In this document: piece after piece, positions 27,044 through 34,672 of the stretch
Layout: each line of letters opens with the position of its first letter
Numbering within the stretch: the first letter of the stretch is position 1
DNA from: Desulfurobacterium sp. TC5-1
GTDB lineage: Bacteria > Aquificota > Aquificia > Desulfurobacteriales > Desulfurobacteriaceae
NCBI RefSeq assembly: GCF_000421485.1
Contig: NZ_ATXC01000001.1
Coordinates: 558,001 to 622,000 of the forward strand
DNA length: 64,000 nt
Direction: 5' to 3'
Notes under the pieces: model-generated
Database searches by the model: none
Seen by the model: only the letters and a program-made list of their open reading frames with translations
Told to the model about the DNA's origin: nothing
Program-made: the position numbers and the translations under genes

Positions 27044-27831
27044 ATTTCAATCCCTCTCATTTATCAGGGCATTTCAATAAAAATAAAAAAATTAATAATA
27101 AATTAAAATATAAAATGTCGCAATCCCTCTCATTTATCAGGGCATTTCAATTGAAAATCACGAAAGTAGCAGAAAGAGCATTTGATTATCCACGTCGCAA
27201 TCCCTCTCATTTATCAGGGCATTTCAATAAAGTTAAAGTTTATTTAGGATAGGGTGGCGTTATGTCAAGAAAGTCGCAATCCCTCTCATTTATCAGGGCA
27301 TTTCAATAAACAAACCCTTGTTAAACTGAAAGGGGATTAAGAAAATGTCGCAATCCCTCTCATTTATCAGGGCATTTCAATCTAAAGAAGGACGGAAGAG
27401 AATTTTAGGAGATATAAAGAGTCGCAATCCCTCTCATTTATCAGGGCATTTCAATAAACAAACCCTTGTTAAACTGAAAGGGGATTAAGAAAATGTCGCA
27501 ATCCCTCTCATTTATCAGGGCATTTCAATAAGTAGCAGCCTGGGAAACGCCAGAAAATATTTACACAAGAGAGTCGCAATCCCTCTCATTTATCAGGGCA
27601 TTTCAATGATTCCTTTTGTAAATGAACATATTCCAATTCTGCCTGTCGCAATCCCTCTCATTTATCAGGGCATTTCAATATAAGGGATTCATTGAAGAGA
27701 TAAAGGAAGTTGCACAAGTCGCAATCCCTCTCATTTATCAGGGCATTTCAATATTTCTTCAAGGACGACCCTAAAACTGTAGCCCAGACAATAATTGTCG
27801 CAATCCCTCTCATTTATCAGGGCATTTCAAT
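27044..27831 (-). CRISPR. Type III-A CRISPR array, 11 repeats and 10 spacers
   Basis: The 35-base repeat begins GTCGCAATCCCTCTC on the plus strand and ends GGCATTTCAAT. Repeats start at 27044, 27117, 27194, 27273, 27347, 27421, 27495, 27573, 27645, 27718 and 27797. Spacers are 37-44 bases. Read on the minus strand the repeat ends GGGATTGCGAC, giving an AUUGCGAC handle like known type III handles. The leftmost copy is degenerate in its first four bases (ATTT for GTCG), as expected for the trailer end. Transcription is therefore judged to run right to left. Spacers four and six are identical, and spacer one contains no G or C. Confidence 0.97.
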
Positions 27832-27958
27832 AGCGGCAAATTTAACCGCCTATCTTCCAAGGCTTCCAAAACTTGAAGTTTTTATAAAAAGCTAATATCC
27901 CTTGTATCTCAAGCTTTCCGAACATACAACTTTTTCCATATTCTGCTTGCAAAGACCG
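27832..27958 (-). promoter_or_regulatory. CRISPR leader region
   Basis: The 127 bases between the last intact repeat and the outer cas2 gene, on the side opposite the degenerate repeat. On the minus strand it has TTGAGA followed 17-20 bases later by a TTTTATAAA run, a possible promoter, and a GCGG...CCGC hairpin directly at the repeat border. Leader identity is inferred from position and repeat orientation. Confidence 0.55.
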
Positions 27959-28282
27959 CTAAAAGAAATAGTCTCTTAACAGCGTATTGTCATAGTTACC
28001 TATTCTAATTATACTCTCAATACTTTTTGCGTCAATCGGATACAGGTAAAATTTATCCGTGTTTTGCCTTAAATATTTTTTGATTCTGCTTATCATCTCT
28101 CTTTTTTCTGAAGGGGAAAGTTCAAGCTCAAACACACTTAACTGCGTTCTTACTCCGTAAGAGTATAAGATTCTCATTATCTTCATCCGTCTTATAGCGG
28201 AGAGTCTTGCCTCTTTGGGTGTGTTGTCCTTTATGCATATATCGTAAACTGCCAGGTATTTGATTATCCTTGTTTTTCCCAT
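27959..28282 (-). CDS. Second Cas2-like adaptation protein
   Basis: A 107-residue protein with the Cas2 plan: YLAVYDICI strand carrying the Asp, RRMKIMRILYSYGVRTQLSVFELEL, and FYLYPI near the end. It differs clearly from the neighbouring 89-residue Cas2 and has an extra N-terminal basic segment and a longer linker after the first strand. Its ATG shares a base with the stop of that gene (TGATG), so both are made together. It lies next to the leader. Two tandem cas2 genes in one adaptation cassette are unusual. Confidence 0.85.
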   Translation of the reverse strand: MGKTRIIKYLAVYDICIKDNTPKEARLSAIRRMKIMRILYSYGVRTQLSVFELELSPSEKREMISRIKKYLRQNTDKFYLYPIDAKSIESIIRIGNYDNTLLRDYFF

Positions 28283-28551
28283 CACAGCACTGTGCTCTCG
28301 TTGAGTTCTTTAACAACACCAAATTTTTGAACCATATCAATTACGTAACGAGAAATCGGAAATATAAAAACCCTATCTGTATCATGATCAATAATCTCAG
28401 AAATTTCTTTTTCTATTCTTTTTACATTAGACAGCGAAGTTTCTATCTCAAAACAGCTGAATTGAACTCTCATTCCGTAAGAAGAAAGCAGTTTAGAAAC
28501 TTTATTCCTTATTTTGGTATCTGATATATCATAAACAACAACATACTTCAT
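28282..28551 (-). CDS. cas2: Cas2 adaptation protein
   Basis: An 89-residue Cas2 with the standard features: MKYVVVYDISD carrying the metal-ligand Asp at residue 8, RNKVSKLLSSYGMRVQFSCFEIE and VFIFPIS. Cas2 bridges two Cas1 dimers during spacer integration. It overlaps the end of cas1 by four bases and is followed by a second cas2-like gene. Confidence 0.93.
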   Translation of the reverse strand: MKYVVVYDISDTKIRNKVSKLLSSYGMRVQFSCFEIETSLSNVKRIEKEISEIIDHDTDRVFIFPISRYVIDMVQKFGVVKELNESTVL

Positions 28552-29486
28552 TTTTTAAGCTCCTCTTTAAGGTATTTAAGAAAGTTATTAACCTGGGAGA
28601 AATACGAATCATCTCTGTTGTGAATGACCACATCGGTATAATACTTTAAAAAGACTTTCAAAGGCTCATTTTTCAGATAGACACCTCTTTTCTCTTTTAT
28701 AAAGTCGTCCTTTTCAAAAAATCCGTCGTTCAAACACCTGAAAACAAGAGCCGTCAAAAAGGGCCTGACAATCTCAAGAAGGTCAGAACAAAGGGCTGCA
28801 TGTCTTCCTCTTTTAATATGGAAAAATCCAAAATACGGATCTAATCCGGCCGAAATCACAACAGAATGTAAAACGGAATAGAAAACAGTGTATGAAAGGC
28901 TTAAAAGCGCATTAACAGGATCTTCAGGAGGATAATAAATTCTTCTCTCAAAGTAAAAAGGACTTTCATTGAAGGAAGCGAGTTTTGAAAAGAGAAATCT
29001 GCTCATGTTTCCGTCAATACCCAACATTGATTGATTATCAGAAGCCGACAAGATAGATGCTTCTACGCTTTCTTTCCATTCCATTACCGGTGCCATGCTC
29101 ATTTTTGACGGAACGTAAAGTCCCGAAAGCACATTCACTATGTTGTTTAATTTTTGTAGCAGTAAGTTTTTAGTTAATTGAACCTTAAATTCCTCGTTAC
29201 TGAATTTGGCATACTGAAGAAGTCGAAACTTATTGTCACTTCCTAAAAATTCCGGATATACTACACTTATTAACTTTCCAAACTTGTTCATAATGAACAG
29301 GAACTTACCTTTTGTTGAAAGAAGCCGAATAACGGGAACAGTAACATTGACATAACCCATGATAAAAACATGACTTACAGCTCCAAGGGGAACCCTTGAT
29401 CTCTTTTCACCGATGTCAATCACAAGCTGGCTGCCGTCTTTAGAAACCTTTGCACCTTTGGAAGTTACAAAGAGAAATCCTTTCAT
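28548..29486 (-). CDS. cas1: Cas1 CRISPR integrase
   Basis: The 312-residue integrase that inserts new spacers. The ATG at 29486 is chosen because it forms TGATG with the upstream stop and starts the standard Cas1 N terminus (MKGFLFVTSKGAKV). The C-terminal metal site shows His in FGFFHIKRGR and Asp in CSDLLEIVRP. The first ligand, normally Glu in GIEG, is Asp here (GIDGNMSRFLFSKL). That is a conservative change and activity is still possible. There is no fused reverse transcriptase. Confidence 0.93.
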   Translation of the reverse strand: MKGFLFVTSKGAKVSKDGSQLVIDIGEKRSRVPLGAVSHVFIMGYVNVTVPVIRLLSTKGKFLFIMNKFGKLISVVYPEFLGSDNKFRLLQYAKFSNEEFKVQLTKNLLLQKLNNIVNVLSGLYVPSKMSMAPVMEWKESVEASILSASDNQSMLGIDGNMSRFLFSKLASFNESPFYFERRIYYPPEDPVNALLSLSYTVFYSVLHSVVISAGLDPYFGFFHIKRGRHAALCSDLLEIVRPFLTALVFRCLNDGFFEKDDFIKEKRGVYLKNEPLKVFLKYYTDVVIHNRDDSYFSQVNNFLKYLKEELKK

Positions 29487-30616
29487 CAGTGCCAGTCCCC
29501 CGATATTAAATCCTCTACTGTTAAAATCTGCAAATCCATAAGGTTTGCCCTTTTGGTTAAAAACTTTAAAGAAGTGTATGCAGACCAAGCTTCTTTATAC
29601 TTTTTCCCTTCCTCAGAGTTTAAAAACTTTTGCCAATCTGAATCTCTGCGATCAAACGGCTTTTTAGGCATGGAAGGAAAAGCTTTTACAGAAGGTCTCT
29701 TTGTATTTAAAACTGCAGGCGCTATGCACAGATAGCCTTTTCCGAAATCTCCACCTATCCTTTTGGTAAGTTCATGAAGTTCATAAAGATGTTTAGAGAA
29801 AACATTGATGTTTTTCCCTGTCTTGCAAGAAAACAGATGAAGTCTGTTATTTTTTACAGCGATAACATCAATTTCATTTACCACGTCAGAATCGTACCAG
29901 TTTATTACAACACCGATGTGAACGTCATAAAAACCTCTCTCTATAAGTTTGAGAAAAACAAATTCTTCAAACCATTTACCTCTTAAATAGCCTTCGTCAA
30001 AAACAAGGTATTTACCGCCGTGAGGTTTAATAACTTGATATTTAACGGCAAGAGAGTAAAAATCCGGCGGAAAAAGACCTTTTGGTAAGAATTGGCCCTG
30101 AATTTTGTTAAGAATCAAAGTAAATTTTTTATAGTTAAAAGCTACGTAATAAGTCAATGCCTTCCTTTCAACAATTTTACCTATTTCCTGAACTTCCGAC
30201 TTTATCTTAAACCCGTACATTGCGGAATGAATCTCAACATCAAGCAAGTCATTTTTTATCTCTGCAACGATTTCACCGTCTAAAGAGAGGAGTTTTCCAT
30301 CGGGCGTGTAATAAATAACTTTATCCTTCCCGGCAATATCAAACAGCACCATAGCGGTGTATTTCGTTCCGCAGTTGAGAAGGTAAAGGACATCACCGGA
30401 AATGTCAGAAACCGAAGAAACAATGGATTTCCTGTTGTAAGGTTCTATGGTCTTAATCTCAACTTCTATTCCGGAGTAGGTTAAAACATTTTTTAAAAAT
30501 TTTTCAAACTTCCTGACTTTTGGTGTTGAAAGGAGAAGAATCTTCTCCGGCTTCAAAGTTAAAGCCGTTACAACTACAGGAAATGTTTGGGTTGAAACAG
30601 GCGAAACTAAAATCAA
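29486..30616 (-). CDS. CARF-PD-(D/E)XK nuclease, Card1/Can2 (DUF1887) type
   Basis: A 376-residue ancillary type III effector. The N-terminal CARF fold runs to about residue 140, with the ligand loop LLNCGTKYTAM (about 79-89). A linker follows, then a nuclease domain with GKWFEEFVFLKL (213-224), NEIDVIAVKNN (247-257) and LHLFSCKTGK (259-268), the DUF1887 active-site strands with E248, D250 and K265. The usual Glu of the ExK motif is Ser263. Can2/Card1 enzymes nick DNA and/or cut RNA when bound to cA4. It is the first gene of the minus-strand cas1-cas2 operon, with a base-sharing stop/start with cas1. Confidence 0.88.
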   Translation of the reverse strand: MILVSPVSTQTFPVVVTALTLKPEKILLLSTPKVRKFEKFLKNVLTYSGIEVEIKTIEPYNRKSIVSSVSDISGDVLYLLNCGTKYTAMVLFDIAGKDKVIYYTPDGKLLSLDGEIVAEIKNDLLDVEIHSAMYGFKIKSEVQEIGKIVERKALTYYVAFNYKKFTLILNKIQGQFLPKGLFPPDFYSLAVKYQVIKPHGGKYLVFDEGYLRGKWFEEFVFLKLIERGFYDVHIGVVINWYDSDVVNEIDVIAVKNNRLHLFSCKTGKNINVFSKHLYELHELTKRIGGDFGKGYLCIAPAVLNTKRPSVKAFPSMPKKPFDRRDSDWQKFLNSEEGKKYKEAWSAYTSLKFLTKRANLMDLQILTVEDLISGDWH

Positions 30617-30661
30617 TCGTCCCTCACAAATCTATTAAGCACATTTTTTATTTTACCAAAA

Positions 30662-30712
30662 CAACATTTGTTGCTTGCATTTAGCTAAAGGAATAATTTA
30701 AGTTAACTTAAA
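30662..30712. promoter_or_regulatory. Two palindromes in a divergent intergenic region
   Basis: CAACATTTGTTG (30662-30673) is a perfect inverted repeat, and TTTAAGTTAACTTAAA (30697-30712) is a 16-base perfect palindrome ending just before the ribosome site of the next gene. The gap separates the CARF nuclease gene from a membrane-protein gene. They may be operators, but no regulator can be named. Confidence 0.4.
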
Positions 30713-30726
30713 CATCGGAGAACAGA

Positions 30727-31605
30727 ATGAATTTTGATTTTAAAGAAACGCTTAAAGTTGCTGTCAGAAGCAGTCTTTTTATTGTTAAGTTAATAGTGCC
30801 TCTTTACATTGTTGCCGATACGTTGCTCTATTTCGGAATACTTAACCACGTTGCTTTTGTCTTCAAACCTTTAACGGAACTTATACATTTACCGGTAGAA
30901 AGTGCCATTGGAATAGCGGCAGGAATGATTTTTAATCTTTACGCTGCTATAGCTTTTCTGGCACCTTTAAGCCTTACACCTTTTCAGTGGACGGTTATAG
31001 GACTTTTTCTGGGCATCGCTCACTCTTTTTTGGTTGAATCGGCAATAATGAAGAAACTGGGTATTCCTGTTATCTATTCTATTATTTTAAGAACGTTAAC
31101 AGCTATAGTTGCGGTAAAACTTTTAATGTTACTCCCCTTTAATCTGTCTTCCCGAATTAGCAGTAAGAAAGAGGTTTCCGTAAAAGTTTACAAAAATATT
31201 TTTGACATGCTCGGTCATTCTGTTCAGCATGCAGTTATACTATCAGGGAAAATCGTTCTTCTAATTGTTGTGATAATCTTTGTACTGAACTTTATAAAGA
31301 ACCTGCCTCCTGTAAAAAGGTACAGTGAAAAAGTCAACACGATGTTCTCCATACTGACAGGTCTATTTTTAGGCATTACGTACGGCGCCGGTGTGCTTAT
31401 AAATGAAGCAGAATCGGGCAGTTTAACGAAGAGAGATATTCTGTTTATCGGAACATTTCTTATGATTTGTCATTCTGTCATAGAGGACAGCTTTTTGTTC
31501 GTAATCTTCGGTGCCAGCTGGATTCCGATGGTGGCAATAAGGGTACTGTTAGCAGTCGCAATTTCTCCGGCTGTGGCAAAGGTCGGAAGCAAAATTTTAA
31601 CTTAA
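30727..31605 (+). CDS. Nucleoside-recognition (Gate) domain membrane protein
   Basis: A 292-residue integral membrane protein with about eight hydrophobic segments in two similar halves, fitting the Gate/nucleoside recognition fold of SpmA/SpmB-like proteins. Typical elements are the PLYIVADTLLYFG start and GTFLMICHSVIEDSFLF in the second half. The substrate is unknown. GGAG lies before the ATG. Its stop codon overlaps the convergent trmI stop by four bases. Confidence 0.75.
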   Translation: MNFDFKETLKVAVRSSLFIVKLIVPLYIVADTLLYFGILNHVAFVFKPLTELIHLPVESAIGIAAGMIFNLYAAIAFLAPLSLTPFQWTVIGLFLGIAHSFLVESAIMKKLGIPVIYSIILRTLTAIVAVKLLMLLPFNLSSRISSKKEVSVKVYKNIFDMLGHSVQHAVILSGKIVLLIVVIIFVLNFIKNLPPVKRYSEKVNTMFSILTGLFLGITYGAGVLINEAESGSLTKRDILFIGTFLMICHSVIEDSFLFVIFGASWIPMVAIRVLLAVAISPAVAKVGSKILT

Positions 31606-32372
31606 ACCTTACGTGCAAAGATGAGAAAAGCTGTATGGGCAGGCATTCTGTCTTCCGGCCTCAGCCTTTCCGGAACTGTTTTGTAATGCCTTAAAAGGAT
31701 TTCAAGAACTTCAACATCTATGAAAGGCATGTTTTCTAACGTTTCAAGTGTTTTTATTATCTGGTTCACGGTTGGAACCAAAATGCCGAGCATTCGTCCT
31801 TTTTTCAGCGCCCCGTAGGCATGGTCAAGGTAAAGCCACGGTTCCCTGACATCAAGGAAAACGGCATCTGCGTCCGTTTCGTCGAACCCTTCTGATATGT
31901 CTCTATGTTTTGCAGTTACTCTGTGGTCAAGTCCAAGCTTTCTCAAGTTTGAAACGGCGTTTTTTATGAACTCTTCTCTTCTCTCGTAGCTTATCACCTG
32001 CCCGTTTTCACCTACTATATGGGCAAAAACGGCAGTCATGGCACCGCTTCCGATACCGCTTTCAACAACCTTATCTCCCGGCTTTACATCAAGGCGCAGC
32101 GCTATGTAGGCTGCATCTTTCGGATAAACTATCTGCGTAAGTCTGTTAAGCTTGTACATAATAAAATCGTGAAGGGTTGCCGGAAGAACAAGGAAAGAAT
32201 AGCCTTTATGCGTTTTTACTTCACTTCCGTACTCAAGCCCTACAACATCATCAGCTTCAATTATCCCGTATTCTGTGCCGAATTTCGGCGTAAGGGCAAG
32301 ATTAATAAAGTATTTTTTATTTTTTTCTCTATCGTAGAAAATAACCGTATCTTCTCTTTTTATCTTATTCAT
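31602..32372 (-). CDS. trmI: tRNA (adenine-58-N1)-methyltransferase
   Basis: SAM-dependent enzyme making m1A58 in tRNA, a modification that stabilises tRNA in thermophiles. The Rossmann motif VVESGIGSGAMTAVF is near residue 100, and the acidic FLDVREPW and PTVNQI motifs follow as in TrmI. The N-terminal beta-domain and 256-residue length are normal. Its ATGA start overlaps the lytic transglycosylase stop by four bases, placing it at the end of the argS operon. Confidence 0.93.
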   Translation of the reverse strand: MNKIKREDTVIFYDREKNKKYFINLALTPKFGTEYGIIEADDVVGLEYGSEVKTHKGYSFLVLPATLHDFIMYKLNRLTQIVYPKDAAYIALRLDVKPGDKVVESGIGSGAMTAVFAHIVGENGQVISYERREEFIKNAVSNLRKLGLDHRVTAKHRDISEGFDETDADAVFLDVREPWLYLDHAYGALKKGRMLGILVPTVNQIIKTLETLENMPFIDVEVLEILLRHYKTVPERLRPEDRMPAHTAFLIFARKV

Positions 32373-33448
32373 CTCATTACCACACTTTCACCTTCGTTGT
32401 TGTATGCAACTATGATAAGAACCTGTCCTCTATAGACGTATTTTCCTCTTATGCGGTTAAGCTTTTTCACGGTGTGAACGTCCGTGCCAAACTTTCTGGC
32501 AATTCTGGTAACCTTTTCGGTTCTATACGGACGGTAGATGTAAATTCTTGCATCTTTTGCTTTTGCAAGGAAGGTTCTGTTCCCTATAGAAAAAGCGGGT
32601 ACATAGACATACCTGTAAGCGGGAACAACTCCTTTTCTATACTGCCTGTTGAAATTTTTGATTATTGCATACTTAACTCTCAACTTCCTCGCTATGGCAT
32701 ACAAACTGGTTTTTGAAACAATCTTTATTTTTAAAAGCTTGTGTTCCGAAGTAGCAACCTTTATCTGTCCTGAATTGATGAGAGAAGCTACCGCGTAGAA
32801 TTTTGGAACGTAGTTAAGTGTTTCATCGGGAAGCTTTGCTAAATCCCAGAAAGAGTCGGTGTGATAACGCCTCATAAGAGAAAGTATTTTTCCTGGACCG
32901 GCGTTGTAAGCAGCAATGGCCAGATCCCATTTTCCAAAAATTTTATAAAGCTTTTTGAGATACCGCGCTGCTGCTCTTGTTGATTTTTCTATGTCAAAAC
33001 GTTCATCTATGTAGTAGTTCACTCTTAATCCGTAAAGTCTTGCCGTCCTCGGCATTAACTGCCACAGACCCGCCGCACCGGCACGGGAAACGGCAGCCGG
33101 ATTACCTTCACTTTCTATTATCGGAAGGTATGCAAGAACTTCGGGAACACCTTCTTCTTTAAGGATGGGCTTAACGTAAGGCAGGAAAATAGAGTATCTT
33201 GCCGCCTGTTGAACAAGCTTAAGCCTGTTCATGCGGTTTTTATAGTACTGAAGCCAGAACTGAACACCCGGCTGATTCCAGGGAATGTCAAGTGTCTGGA
33301 TGGTATCTTTTGTAGTTGAAACAGAAGCACCAAACTGGTCTATAAGAAGAGCTTTAGATTCCTGTTCTACAACTGTCTTAAGGTCAGCCGCCGAAGCTGA
33401 CGCGAAAAGTAAAAACGGCAGGAGAAGCCCGAAAATGAGCTTACGCAT
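32369..33448 (-). CDS. Membrane-bound lytic murein transglycosylase, MltD-like, with LysM domains
   Basis: Exported enzyme cleaving peptidoglycan glycan strands. A signal peptide covers about residues 1-20 ([18 protein letters not shown]). The SLT domain holds the catalytic Glu in [20 protein letters not shown] and the conserved [10 protein letters not shown] and AYNAGPGKI motifs. Two LysM-like repeats (about 235-275 and 298-345) bind peptidoglycan. It overlaps yebC by eight bases upstream and trmI by four bases downstream. Confidence 0.92.
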   Translation of the reverse strand: MRKLIFGLLLPFLLFASASAADLKTVVEQESKALLIDQFGASVSTTKDTIQTLDIPWNQPGVQFWLQYYKNRMNRLKLVQQAARYSIFLPYVKPILKEEGVPEVLAYLPIIESEGNPAAVSRAGAAGLWQLMPRTARLYGLRVNYYIDERFDIEKSTRAAARYLKKLYKIFGKWDLAIAAYNAGPGKILSLMRRYHTDSFWDLAKLPDETLNYVPKFYAVASLINSGQIKVATSEHKLLKIKIVSKTSLYAIARKLRVKYAIIKNFNRQYRKGVVPAYRYVYVPAFSIGNRTFLAKAKDARIYIYRPYRTEKVTRIARKFGTDVHTVKKLNRIRGKYVYRGQVLIIVAYNNEGESVVMR

Positions 33449-34184
33449 TATTCATAACCTCATCGGGCATATCAAAGTTGGAATAAACTTCCTGAACATC
33501 GTCAAGGTCTTCAAGCACTTCAAGAAGTTTAAGAACCTTCCGGGCAGTTTCACCCTCTACCCTCGTTGTGTTTTGAGGAACAAGGTCAACCTTAGCCTCT
33601 TCTATCTCTATTCCTGCTTCTTCAAGTGCGTTTTTCACAGTCTCAAGATCCTGAGGTTGCGTATAGATAACAAACTGTCCATCTTCATTTACAAAATCTT
33701 CAGCACCGGCATCTATGGCAACCATCATTACCTCTTCTTCATCTTTACCTTCAGCATTTATAGTTACAATGCCTTTCCTTTCAAACATCCAGGAAACACA
33801 ACCTGATGTTCCCAGGTTTCCACCGTGTTTTGAAAAGGCGTGCCTTACTTCAGATGCTGTCCTGTTTCTGTTGTCTGTGAGGCACTTAACGATAATTGCC
33901 ACACCTCCAGGACCATAACCTTCATAAGTTACCTCTTCGTAGGTCTCACCGGCTATCTCACCGGTTCCTCTCTTGATTGCCCTTTCTATGTTTTCTTTAG
34001 GCATGTTAAACTTTTTAGCTTTTTCAATAGCAGCACGGAGACGCGGATTAAACTCGGGGTCTCCGCCGCCTTCTCTTGCAGCAACCGTTATTTCCCTTGC
34101 AAGCTTCGTGTATATCTTTCCTCTTTTTGCATCCTGAGCCGCTTTTTTATGCTTAATGTTTGCCCATTTTGAATGTCCAGCCAT
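33441..34184 (-). CDS. yebC: YebC/PmpR-family translation/transcription regulator
   Basis: Full-length 247-residue YebC with the hallmark N terminus [20 protein letters not shown]. The family helps ribosomes pass difficult sequences such as polyproline and was earlier described as a transcription regulator. Three domains are expected and the length agrees. A CGGAGG site precedes the ATG. It lies between nikR and the lytic transglycosylase. Confidence 0.95.
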   Translation of the reverse strand: MAGHSKWANIKHKKAAQDAKRGKIYTKLAREITVAAREGGGDPEFNPRLRAAIEKAKKFNMPKENIERAIKRGTGEIAGETYEEVTYEGYGPGGVAIIVKCLTDNRNRTASEVRHAFSKHGGNLGTSGCVSWMFERKGIVTINAEGKDEEEVMMVAIDAGAEDFVNEDGQFVIYTQPQDLETVKNALEEAGIEIEEAKVDLVPQNTTRVEGETARKVLKLLEVLEDLDDVQEVYSNFDMPDEVMNNA

Positions 34185-34239
34185 GACTTTACCTCCGGAG
34201 AGTATGCAGTGGTAAATATGTGGGGAAAAAGAGGAAAAA

Positions 34240-34647
34240 TCAAGGCTCTATGCCCGTTACAACCAGCTTACCATGTTTAACGCCCTTTTGACTGATAATT
34301 CTATCTGCAAGCTCCCTTATCTCGCTTGCTTTACCCTTTACAACTATCGTCTCCATGCAGTGGTGATGGTCAATGTGAACATGGAGGGACGAAATAATAT
34401 TTCCAAGATGTTGATGTTCTATCTCTGTTAATTTGTCTTCAAGTTCTTTCTGATGATGGTCAAACACTATGGTAATTGTGCCGAAAACTTCCCTATCCTC
34501 TCCAACGGATTCCTCGATAAGAGCGTTTCTAATAAGGTCTCTAACTGCTTCTGAGCGGCTGACATAACCTTTTTTTTCTATGTATTCGTCAAACCTCTCA
34601 AGCAGTTTCCCGTCAATTGAAATACCAAACCTAACGATTCCTGCCAT
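34240..34647 (-). CDS. nikR: Nickel-responsive regulator NikR
   Basis: A 135-residue ribbon-helix-helix repressor. The N-terminal DNA-binding part ([19 protein letters not shown]) is followed by a C-terminal ACT-like metal domain with the Ni ligands in [15 protein letters not shown], including the His-x-His and Cys of the high-affinity site. Nickel control fits a hydrogenase- or urease-using organism, but no nickel transporter or hydrogenase genes are in the window. A clear AAGGAGG site precedes the ATG. Confidence 0.95.
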   Translation of the reverse strand: MAGIVRFGISIDGKLLERFDEYIEKKGYVSRSEAVRDLIRNALIEESVGEDREVFGTITIVFDHHQKELEDKLTEIEHQHLGNIISSLHVHIDHHHCMETIVVKGKASEIRELADRIISQKGVKHGKLVVTGIEP

Positions 34648-34672
34648 TTTCTTCCCTCCTTTTCTTCTGAAA

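Noticed and set aside
27044-27831. Reading the CRISPR array on the plus strand, with the leader at 26861-27043
   Set aside because: The plus-strand repeat end ATTTCAAT is not a type III handle, the left-end repeat is the degenerate one, and the left flank holds a common REP-like element. Minus-strand reading fits better.
27710-27895. A 61-codon frame across two CRISPR repeats
   Set aside because: It is composed of repeat and spacer sequence. Only its last part was kept as a comment on the leader.
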